This document shows positions 58,301 to 64,000 of a stretch of DNA of 64,000 nucleotides, piece by piece (the first letter of the stretch is position 1; every line of letters starts with the position of its first letter). The stretch lies in assembly GCA_964016985.1 (NCBI GenBank), contig OZ024836.1, positions 38,126,803 to 38,190,802 of the forward strand, given 5' to 3'. Both the position numbers and the translations under genes were made by a program. The DNA is from Anodontia alba. Taxonomy: Eukaryota > Mollusca > Bivalvia > Lucinida > Lucinidae. Below the pieces are notes generated by a model that searched no databases, had not been told where the DNA came from, and saw nothing but the letters and a program-made list of their open reading frames with translations.

Positions 58301-61300
58301 GTTTTAGAGTTATAGAGCAGACACGAAATGTTGCCCGAAATAAGCAAAAAAACATAATTACGTCAGAACTGAAACTAGATTTACGGATTTGTTTTCTCTG
58401 CACATCGACAAATCCTACCTTATATTTGAACAAGGTGTCGTGAAGAAATCTTTAAAAGTTTTGAAGTTATTGAGCGGACACGGGGACACAACCTCACTAT
58501 ATGAAACAAACAAACTTTAAGGAGTATAATTCTGTCAGAACTGAAAGAAGGGTTACGGTTCTTTTTCTCTGCACATCGTCTGATCATGTCTTATATTTGT
58601 ACAATGCTTCAAGAAAAAAGTCTGAAAAGGGTTTTAAAGTTACAGAGCGGACACGACCTCACTATATGAAATAAACAAAGGGCCATAACTACGTCAGAAA
58701 ATGGGTGGTTACATATAACTAATAACAAAACTTTCAGCTGTAATGCGTAGCCACCTATTTTTGACCTTTTCCGTGACGATTTCTCGACAATGGTGCACTG
58801 ACAACCAAAATATACATAACACAAATAATCATGTGTCTATCGTGTGTGCGTGATGATATGCTGAACTTCTAGCAAAGCGCAAAATTAAAGAAAGGAAAAT
58901 CAACACCACGAATTTCCACGTGTTTTCTATGGCTTTCGGTACACCTCCAGCAAGCAAAAAATAATTCAGCCAATATGTGTGAAGTAGGTAGTCTGAGATT
59001 TACTCCAGTGAAGACGATATCAATGGGCTATTGGACTAATTCCCCGGTTTTAAATAATTTCCTCAAAACGTTTATATCGCTCATAAAACACAACACAGAA
59101 TATGCAAAGTTCGTTTACCTTTTTTGAGTCATCGAATGCTTAACCGATGTCGCTCTAATTGTTTCACGTTCTTAATCGATGGCTACGCATTCTTTCGTAT
59201 GGTAGGCGTGTAATATATAAATTCTGCACATCATCTTAGTATGGCGAACGTTTGAGTTCCTAAAAGCTCCTTCATTCAATGAAGGAGATATAGAGCGGAC
59301 ACGAAAAGTTAACGGACATACAGACGAACGAACGGACGGGTAGGCGGATTGGTGGACGGACAGACAGATGTACGGACAATATGACGACATAATTTAACAC
59401 GTCTTTCCACGGATTATAAAAACTGTAAATTTCGAAAATCCCGTGATAGTGAAGATGCCTACAATACCAAATTTTCACTATATATTATGAAGAACATGAA
59501 TATCTCCTACAATTTAAAAAAACAGAACAAAACAAAAGAAAACAACAAAAAAACAGAATACATCTGAGCCCTAAAATTAGAAAATGTACCTTCGGACATG
59601 TGCGCCCCGCACAGATTCAGATCAGCTTGCACATTCGCATAGTCTGACCAGAATCTTCCCTGGGCGCATTTTAAACAGCCAATGGTGCAAAGTGCTTTCA
59701 TGTGGAGAACGAAGACTGCACGGAAGCGCAGGCTGATTTGAGTCTTCGTTGGGCGCACATGTCAGAAGGTTGTCTGACGGTGATGTTCATCATATTATGG
59801 TGAATAGTGAAGATACAGGCCAAATTTGGATTATGTGGACACACAGTCTTTTATAGAGCTTCACTTGTTCTTTTGAGCAAAAGATATCTGTTCAAGGGAC
59901 TATCTCTGACAAAGACACTTTTACCTACATTTTCGTGAGACCTACTGTTAAAGAAAGCATTTCCTTTAACCCTTGCCGCCCCGTAAATCAAACCAGACAC
60001 CTTTGCAGATCCACATGAGACGGCTCGTTATGTTTTGGATTTTTGACTCACACCCTATTGTCCATATGTCCACATCAGAAATTCCGGGGTGAAATTGTTA
60101 AGAGTAGATCCCATTTTGGAAGGTTTCACTTAGGCGATAGGCAACTTCCTGACCGCAAAATTTGTAGCTCTTTGCAAATATGGCAATAAAATACAAACCT
60201 GGGCCCAGTTGTTCAAAACTAACGATGTCGTTAGTTAACGAACCGTTAAAACTTTGATCATTAAATATAGCATATACACTCAAATGTTTTGCTGAAAAAA
60301 ATGTGAGTAGCTTTTGCATTTGCAAAAGCTACTCACATTTTTTCAGCAAAAAATACCTGTGAATTTGGTATTGTACCTACTAGAACAATTAACATTTTGA
60401 CAACAAACGAGCCCGTTAAGCTAACGAAACTTTGAACAACTGGGCCCTGAAAAGTGGCCTTTGGAAACAAAGATTACACAAAAGAAAATTGGTGGCTCGA
60501 TTTTGTTAAATCTCATCAGTATGCAGCAATGTAGTTTGCAATGCTGCATACGCCACTAGCACCGACTTAAGTAGTGTTCGAAATTTAAAGGGAAACACTC
60601 ACAAAATATAATGTATGTCGGATAATCAAGATATTTACAAACTGAACATTTTGGTGCAAGTTTTATCAAACTCCACCAAGAAATGAGGAAGCTATTGGAG
60701 TTTTTAGCTTTTGCAAATGTCAATATGGGCGCCGCCATTTTGAATATTTAATGGGGGACTGAACAATTCTAAAATGACAATAAAACTTTCTGTTAGACAG
60801 AAAACAATGCAATTTTAGGGGCAATAAGGTGCTATTATATCAAAAAAGACATATGCAAAATGGTAGCAGTTGATGTTTTTGCATATGTCAGTTATTCAGT
60901 TTATGCATATTTAATTAAGAGAAAATGACGTCACAAACTCATAACATTAGCGGCGCCCACGAAAACCTTGTTTGAAATATTCAAATTACCATAACTTTCA
61001 TCATTTTCAATCGATTTTGATAAAATTTGCATAGATTTTCTCGGCTAATTTAGATGTTTAACTTTAAATAGATTATTAATTTTGTGAGTGTTTTCCTTTA
61101 AAAGAAATCAGAATGGCGCAATAATTCCAAAGTAAATATAAAAATATACTCTGCACAATGGTGAAGTACGGGGAGACGTTTACGGTCACCACGCGACATT
61201 TAGAACGACACAAGAATAAATAAAACAAAAACCTAAAAGGTAAAATCACAAGGTGTAACCATTCACATTAAGTGTACTTCTTGAATGACGGCCAATGAAT

Positions 61301-63599
61301 AATTTTACCTCTAATGATGGGCATGAAGAATTGTCTACAGCCACATTTCTTCGACAATATCTTGGTGATACACTCTAGCTGGCAGGCATCTTTTGAGTAT
61401 TTAAGCGTGGAATCAAGTGGTACCTCCCCACAGTTACCGTGTGGCTTTGGAAGGTTGCTGATCTTAAACGGAAGTGAAAACGCCAGTAAGCTCTTTAATG
61501 TCTAGACACCTTCCATCGTTCAAGAAGAAGGGACATAGCTCCAGATAAAGCAATTTTTTCAACCGAAAGTATTGATATACAGTCGACTCTCGTTATCTCG
61601 AAGTCCAAGGGACTCTATGAAACACTTCGAGATATCCGTACTTCGACATATCAGATTTGCGGAACTGAGGAAAACATTTGATCGAACAACAACCTTTAAC
61701 AGAATGAATATGTAATTTGACTCCTGAAGACAGAGATATATTGAAAATATTTTGGAAAAGAGGAGAAATTGCTCCTTCCTCTTTTCCACAATATTTTGTT
61801 GCCTGTTGGTAAATCTCTGTGTTAAAACAGGGACAGATTTTAACTTCGAGATAAGCGGTTATTCGAGATAAGCGAGGTCAAGATAACGGGGGTCGACTGT
61901 ATATTTTTTTTATTATTTATTCACAAAAAAACAAAAAAACATAAACGTATGTTTGTTTTTAGAATTAAGAAAATTACGATCTGGATACCCTTTTTATCCA
62001 GTCTTATCTGGAGCTATATAAGGGGCCCGTTATTAATTAATTTATTATTTTAATCAATTGTATGTTAATGTTAGCACCGAAATTGGAGTGAAGTTGTGGT
62101 GGCGGTATTAATTCACCGTAAGTGTTCGGACACCTCTTACCATACACGTAAAATTTTACTGCCTGGTGATTTGTCTCGTATTGGATGAGTAATAAACAAT
62201 GTAGAATATGTAGATCATGATCAGATACAGCTGGTTGGTGCCCTGTTCGTTTGTTTGTTCCGTCTTATCTAGCTTTTTAATTTGTTCACTTTGGGAAGAG
62301 GAAGCTGGTGGCTTGGGATGCGGAAAGACCTAATGCAGCCATTTATGCAACAACATTTGCATACCGACAAGACACCTATTCGCGGCACCAAACTTAAAGA
62401 TCGTGTTGTGCTGAAAAATTCACAGGCAAGAAAACTATTGCAGCTTTATTCCGGCAGAACCGTTTCAAAAAGTCTACGAGGCGATTTGTTGTATGTCTTT
62501 CCGTGTGTCATTTTGTTCTTGTGTTTTTCAGTCCTTTTAGTATTGCGATTACGTCGCTTGGGGAAGAGAGAGCTAATCTTAGTGCTCTTCGTACGATTGT
62601 TCGGTTTGTGCTTGTTTAGATTTGTTGGTTTCCTCTTCCTCTTGGGGTCTGGGAAGGGCTGCGGTTTGTGATTGTGGCACTCCCTGGACTTTTCTCTTAC
62701 CATTTTTGGCAAGTCGCTTGGTTACACATACCAACATGTAAGTATATAATTATGCTTTGTTCTGAGTATTGGTGTCCCCATTTGGTCCCCCTTTCTCTCT
62801 GTATGTGAAGTAGACTGCGATCTGTGATTGTGGCACTTCCTGCACTTCATTAATTATATATATCTAGCCGAGTCAGAAAAAACCCACAAAAAAAAAAAAA
62901 AAAAAACAAACAAAAAAAAAAAAAACAACAAAAAACAAAAAACAAACCAAACAAAGAAACAAATAAAAAAAAAACAAAAACAAAAAAAACAACAAAAAAA
63001 AAAAAAAAAAAAAAAAAAAAAACAACAAAAAAACAAAAACCCCTCAAAAAAACAGAAGTAATAGAAGCTGTCTGAGAAACCCACAGTGAACACAGCCGTG
63101 CTATACGTTATGTAGGCTCAGTTGGATGCGCGTCCGACTAGTTATCAAGAGGTTGCGGCATCATTCTTTCGTGGACATTGTTCATGAATATTTCTATGGT
63201 CATTCTTACCTTTCCGCTGATTCATGAAGCGCAGTTGCCAGTTTCTGGCGAAAGAATGTACACAATAGTGGTTAACCGCTTAGAGGACCAAGCCTGCCCA
63301 GTAAAAGTGTGGCTAGGTAAACTGACCGCGCTCGACATGACCCTAATGGATCAACACAAACAAGCAAACAAACGTTATTTAGGCTTGTTAACCTGGTGAT
63401 ACCGGACTTTAACTTACAACAACTACTCCGAGACCAACAAATGCGTGTGATCCAGTGGGTATAGCCATTCCTATCTCGTTGACACGAGGGTGTTCGGACT
63501 CCTCCGTTGTTAGAATTTTGATACCAGTCGCATCATGGGGTCCTGGCATGGCTTCGTACTGTTCCGCATTTAGTGTTAGCTTCAATCCATGATCAGATC
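47716..63599 (-). CDS. DEG/ENaC (ASIC-like) sodium channel, last seven exons
   Basis: This is a multi-exon gene whose 5' part, including TM1, lies beyond the right edge. Exons are 63418-63599, 61309-61462, 54292-54348, 53044-53194, 49883-51261, 48882-48973 and 47716-47849. All introns are GT-AG and all splice phases agree. The product is a trimeric, plasma-membrane, non-voltage-gated cation channel. In order it shows the HGLKLTLNAEQYE strand, the NLPKPHGNC and CGC cysteine-rich blocks, CTLQQYFDC, CDCPTSC, then NNFLQMDVYYKEL, the GAS selectivity filter in TM2 and a short Arg/Lys-rich tail. About 715 residues fall in the window. About 459 come from one exon placed between CDCPTSC and NNFLQ, where ASICs have about 30. 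Exon 5 carries an apparent one-base deletion near 50570, so this allele or assembly would encode a truncated protein unless it is an error. Gating ligand is unknown. Confidence 0.85.
47945..48275. repeat. Intronic tandem repeat of about 165 bp, two units
   Basis: TTTTGCCTCGGCTGAGCCTC at about 47952 repeats as TTTTGCCTCGGCTTAGACTA at about 48098. CATTGGCTAGATCTTGTCGG and CATTGGCTACATGTTGTCGG follow in step. It ends in a GGACGGACAGACGG tract. The plus-strand frame across it is not a gene. Confidence 0.7.
48574..48800. mobile_element. MITE family K copy in channel intron 6
   Basis: Contains TTTCAAGGGAGACAACCATG, TAGTCTACTCTAAAAGGAAA and TTCAGAAAGGGATTGATG in family order. It lies just downstream (minus strand) of exon 6, in the last intron. 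Confidence 0.5.
48882..48973 (-). CDS. DEG/ENaC exon 6 (palm strand before TM2)
   Basis: Acceptor CTCTTACAG and donor GTAAGT. It reads NNFLQMDVYYKELRHEQIEQ then QKAYGIIALL, matching the family pattern N-x-x-x-LD-x-x-x-E-x-L-x-x-E-x-IEQ-x-KAY immediately before the DIGG block. Entry phase takes one base and exit leaves one base (T), which joins GT of exon 7 to make a Cys. A second, 13-base-inward AG is possible but would break the frame. Confidence 0.9.
49274..49330. repeat. Long A run in channel intron 5
   Basis: An A run from 49274 to about 49310, continuing into A-rich sequence. It may be the tail of a retroposed copy, but no body is recognisable. Confidence 0.6.
49508..49850 (-). pseudogene. 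Tc1/mariner-like transposase relic (C-terminal part)
   Basis: The minus-strand frame reads EDINILSWMSRSPDLNPMAR then LWDVLGRRVRG and ALQQEWDNIPRRTVRRL. This corresponds to the end of a Tc1-like DDE/D transposase: the W-x-x-x-SPDLNP-x-x-x-LWD block, then the C-terminal helix Q-EW-x-xIP. A frame change and a stop separate it from an upstream ARSRTARLTQ stretch resembling the family's DNA-R-H-A-R segment. Only the last third of a transposase remains. It sits in an intron of the channel gene, on the same strand. Confidence 0.8.
49883..51261 (-). CDS. DEG/ENaC exon 5: giant helical insertion
   Basis: Acceptor TCTCTATTCAG, donor GTAAGT. The first half (51261 to about 50580) reads FYEARETTQRMNMASFNLFR onward; the second half (50571-49883) reads DQTICQTVEEIDMDFIDACE onward and ends LNDEFIR. 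Both halves are rich in Leu, Lys, Glu, Asp and Gln, largely free of Pro and Gly, and look almost wholly alpha-helical. Several sequons (NYT, NNS, NAT, NDS, NVT, NIT) fit an extracellular location. Cysteines are few. In ASIC topology the insertion falls in the thumb, between the CxCPxxC block and the last palm strand. The two halves are in different frames, separated by one base. The exon is 1379 bp where the flanking phases require a length one base longer, so a single-base loss is the simplest reading. I do not recognise the helical domain. Confidence 0.8.
51493..51777. mobile_element. MITE family K copy in channel intron 4
   Basis: Begins TTAAGGAAAATGGATCAACT and ends ATATATACATTCCTCTTAA. 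A 44-bp internal direct repeat (GTGACTTCTTGTTTGCGTT at 51551 and 51594) is specific to this copy. Confidence 0.6.
51821..52226. mobile_element. MITE family F, copy 2
   Basis: Begins TTAAAGGAAAAGACCC and ends GTGTTTCCCTTTAA. It carries GTGTCGCCATTTTGAATATT. It lies in channel intron 4. Confidence 0.65.
53044..53194 (-). CDS. DEG/ENaC exon 4 (CxCPxxC block)
   Basis: Acceptor CGTTTTCAG, donor GTGGGT. It reads EIVHKQAWTMCDCPTSCDYL then LFDPTISYASTSVF, the family's C-x-CP-x-x-C block with the following Y-x-x-x-x-S segment. It ends KDHLLEAAQSQQLVK with two bases left for a split Arg codon. The upstream phase (one base G) matches exon 3. Confidence 0.92.
53551..53668. repeat. CAAA/CAACAA simple repeat in channel intron 3
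   Basis: An A and C only tract just upstream of exon 4 on the plus-strand map. The long frames over it are artefacts. Confidence 0.85.
54292..54348 (-). CDS. DEG/ENaC exon 3 (57-bp micro-exon)
   Basis: Acceptor TTTATTTGCAG, donor GTAAGC. With the single base from exon 2 it reads DGPPVCTLQQYFDCFQHQY and leaves one base for exon 4. The C-T-x-x-QY-x-x-C pattern matches the ASIC segment between the CGC block and the CxC block. It is too short to appear as an independent open frame of note. Confidence 0.88.
54759..54975. mobile_element. MITE family K copy in channel intron 2
   Basis: Contains CCCCTTAAGTGGAACTAAAA, GGGAAGCAATACTGTCAACA, GGGCTCTACTCTAAAAC and TTCAGAAGGGTTTTGG in family order. It is degenerate. 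Confidence 0.5.
55975..56112. repeat. Long perfect-type palindrome
   Basis: CCGTGCTCAAATGCCCCAGA pairs with the region ending GCATTTTGAGCACGG. GTTGAGTTTGGGT pairs with ACCCAAACTCAAC, and CCATTTGAGC with GCTCAAATGG. The centre is GAGCGAGCTGCGCTCGCTC. It is about 138 bp with almost no loop and lies in channel intron 2. Confidence 0.85.
56225..56290. repeat. P1 palindrome copy, degenerate
   Basis: CAGTACAGACTCTGATTAGA and its inverted partner ATCTAATATGGGACTACACTG (about 56258-56281), ending TGTTTGC. Confidence 0.55.
56367..56429 (+). pseudogene. tRNA-Val pseudogene with anticodon-arm deletion
   Basis: The acceptor stem GGTTCCG/CGGAACC, D arm TAGTGTAGTGGTTA and T arm with B box GTTCGATCCCC match the intact tRNA-Val at 57466-57538 on the opposite strand. 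It is 63 nt instead of 73. Ten bases covering the 5' side of the anticodon stem are gone, so no anticodon stem can form. Confidence 0.85.
56776..57026 (-). mobile_element. MITE family G, copy 1
   Basis: Ends GAGCCCAGTTGGTCAAAAC and GATCAACTGGGCCC. Central perfect hairpin GTGAGTAGCTTTTGC / GCAAAAGCTACTCAC (56888-56931). The opposite-orientation copy is at 60201-60447. Confidence 0.75.
57141..57440 (-). mobile_element. tRNA-derived SINE family 1, copy d (full)
   Basis: The minus-strand head is GCCGGCCTCGGTGGCTCATT and the B box is GGGTTCAACCC. The body and tail match 43364-43673 base for base over long stretches (TTAACCGCTTAGAGGACTAA and GTTGACTGGGCCGTAAAAC). It ends 25 bp from the tRNA-Val gene. 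Confidence 0.85.
57466..57538 (-). tRNA. tRNA-Val (anticodon CAC)
   Basis: The minus-strand 73-mer folds into a complete cloverleaf. The acceptor is GGTTCCG/CGGAACC with discriminator A; the D arm follows TAGTGTAGTGG; the anticodon stem CTCGC/GCGAG has loop TTCACAC, giving anticodon CAC (valine); the T arm is CTGGG-TTCGAGC-CCCAG. A and B boxes are intact. A TATTTTTT stretch about 11-16 bases downstream can serve as a Pol III terminator. It lies inside intron 2 of the channel gene. Confidence 0.95.
57890..58720 (+). repeat. Family R tandem repeat with GACAGACAG tract
   Basis: A GACAGACAGACAGACGGACAG tract (about 58047-58083, interrupted) is followed by units of about 165 bp. Each has GAGCGGACACG or similar, CCTCACTATATGAAA, TCAGAACTGAAA and TCTCTGCACATCG. 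It is the reverse-oriented relative of 21121-21524. It is non-coding. Confidence 0.65.
59190..59420 (+). repeat. Family R fragment
   Basis: AGAGCGGACACGAAAAGTTA, then GACAGACAGATG, matches the start of the previous family R locus. It is a single partial unit. Confidence 0.6.
59598..59764. repeat. Family J foldback, cleanest ends
   Basis: ACATGTGCGCCCCGCACAGA is inverted to the right as AGTCTTCGTTGGGCGCACAT. TTCAGATCAGC pairs with GCTGATTTGAG. It is about 167 bp and lies in channel intron 2. Confidence 0.65.
60201..60447 (+). mobile_element. MITE family G, copy 2
   Basis: Ends GGGCCCAGTTGTTCAAAAC and GTTTTGAA-like TTTGAACAACTGGGCCC, 247 bp. The central hairpin is GTGAGTAGCTTTTGC / GCAAAAGCTACTCAC. 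It is more complete than copy 1. Confidence 0.82.
60584..61102. mobile_element. MITE family F, copy 3
   Basis: Inverted ends TTTAAAGGGAAACACTCACA and TGTGAGTGTTTTCCTTTAAA. It carries GCGCCGCCATTTTGAATATT and AATGACGTCACAAAC. It ends about 200 bp from channel exon 2. Confidence 0.82.
61309..61462 (-). CDS. DEG/ENaC exon 2 (finger, cysteine-rich)
   Basis: Acceptor TTTTCACTTCCGTTTAAG, donor GTAAAA. It reads ISNLPKPHGNCGEVPLDSTL, KYSKDACQLECITKILSKKC and GCRQFFMPIIR. The NLP-x-P-x-G-x-C, Y-S-x-x-x-C-x-x-x-C and CGC-x-x-x-x-MP elements are hallmarks of the DEG/ENaC finger region. Entry is in phase 0; one base is left at the donor. Confidence 0.92.
61580..61899 (+). mobile_element. Tigger/pogo-like MITE family C, copy 3
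   Basis: Starts CAGTCGACTCTCGTTATCTC and ends GATAACGGGGGTCGACTG with TA flanks. The internal hairpin is shortened (AGAGGAGAAATTGCTCCTTC). It lies in channel intron 1. Confidence 0.85.
62878..63056. repeat. CAAA/A-rich simple repeat
   Basis: An A-dominated tract with CAAA and CAACAA words in channel intron 1. The Phe-rich minus-strand frames are artefacts. Confidence 0.9.
63112..63373 (+). mobile_element. tRNA-derived SINE family 1, copy e (internally deleted)
   Basis: The head GTAGGCTCAGTTGGATGCGC keeps the A box, but the B-box region is lost (AAGAGGTTGCGGCATC). The body resumes (AACCGCTTAGAGGACCAAGC, AAACTGACCGCGCTCGACAT). The CTGGGCCGTAAAACC part is missing before the CAACACAAACAAGC tail. 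Confidence 0.78.
63418..63599 (-). CDS. DEG/ENaC exon 1 in window (palm/beta-ball)
   Basis: Acceptor TTTTTTTTTCAG after a T/G tract, donor GTAAGT. After completing a split codon it reads SDHGLKLTLNAEQYEAMPGP, then DATGIKILTTEESEHPRVNE and IGMAIPTGSHAFVGLGVVV. This is the family's G-L-x-L-x-L, GIK-x-L-x-x-x-E-x-P, and IP-x-G-x-HAFV pattern. The upstream exons with TM1 are outside the window. Confidence 0.92.
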
Positions 63600-63659
63600 C
63601 TGAAAAAAAACAAAACAAAACAAAAAAAAAAACAAACAAAAAAAAAAAAACCATCGACG

Positions 63660-64000
63660 TGTTAATGAACTTGTTATCATTAAGGCACTGAAACATAAGT
63701 ATTAACGTTATTTTAAAAACGTAAGTCCAGAAGTACTGACTTAGCACTGACCGAATTGGACTGACTGCCTTCTTCGTAAAATGGAAGAATAGTTATCATT
63801 TTTTATGCTTACACCTTAAATAGGTAGAACAATCTTTTGTATCTGCATTTATTGTTGTAATCTATACCTTTCCATCCCAAAGCGGAGTGGCTATAATTTT
63901 CTTACAAGACCTAGATCTAGACAATTTGAACTTTTGGGTCCACGATGACCCCGTGTGCTTCCACTCTACTGATTCTTGTTTACTTTCTGAATCATATTGG
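63660..64000. other. Intron at window edge
   Basis: Sequence upstream (minus strand) of channel exon 1. The minus strand is open in one frame from the edge to about 63870, but its end phase does not fit exon 1, so I do not call an exon. Confidence 0.4.

Noticed and set aside
62282..62671. Plus-strand frame of 129 codons with a hydrophobic stretch
   Set aside because: No domain recognised; it lies in an intron, antisense to the channel, and part of the region (GTGATTGTGGCACT) recurs 160 bp away as non-coding repeat.
63870..64000. Open minus-strand stretch reaching the window edge, considered as the preceding channel exon
   Set aside because: The only good donor leaves phase 0, whereas exon 1 in the window needs one leftover base; no family motif is visible.

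Overview
The window looks like a repeat-dense stretch of a eukaryotic nuclear genome, most likely a marine mollusc and probably a bivalve. That is inferred from metazoan gene families with short exons and GT-AG introns, an AT-rich background, tRNA-derived SINEs and a very high density of short inverted-repeat (MITE-like) transposons. I cannot name the species. There are no prokaryotic operons, and most open frames are chance frames in repeats.

Protein-coding content is sparse. (1) 17.9-18.2 kb, plus: the N-terminal piece of a carboxylesterase/cholinesterase-like protein that stops abruptly, so a lone first exon or a relic. (2) 24.7-26.2 kb, minus: an intact single-exon seven-helix receptor of 492 residues. 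Its stop codon is the first three bases of a 2.1-kb hAT-like element (22588-24711) with 8-bp target-site duplications. (3) 31.5-32.4 kb and 35.3-35.7 kb, plus: two degenerate relatives of that receptor's extracellular N-terminus. The first still carries a recognisable first membrane helix. (4) 47.7-63.6 kb, minus: the last seven exons of a DEG/ENaC (ASIC-like) sodium channel, reconstructed from splice sites with matching phases. A 1379-bp exon inserts about 460 helical, sequon-rich residues just before the conserved region leading into TM2, and contains one apparent single-base frameshift. (5) A Tc1-like transposase relic lies in an intron of that gene. RNA-type sequences are an intact tRNA-Val(CAC), a deleted tRNA-Val copy facing it, two tRNA-derived SINE families and a 5S-rRNA-like fragment.

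Layout: 0-9 kb is a mosaic of MITEs and palindromes. 9.0-10.0 kb is tandemly amplified repeat plus a (GA)n tract. 10.7-17.1 kb is a 47-bp satellite locus with three orientation switches and a near-identical 1.73-kb duplication. 18.9-19.5 kb is a long foldback. 20-24.7 kb holds repeats and the hAT element. 26.2-47 kb is mostly MITEs, SINEs and the receptor relics. 47.7-64 kb is the channel gene with repeat-filled introns. The 5' end of the channel gene lies beyond the right edge.

The most unusual structural signal is a shared palindromic core built around a GCCTC/GAGGC centre. It recurs inside element families whose outer ends are unrelated, as though the hairpin were a module moving between families. 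All homology statements come from reading the sequence; no database search was run.
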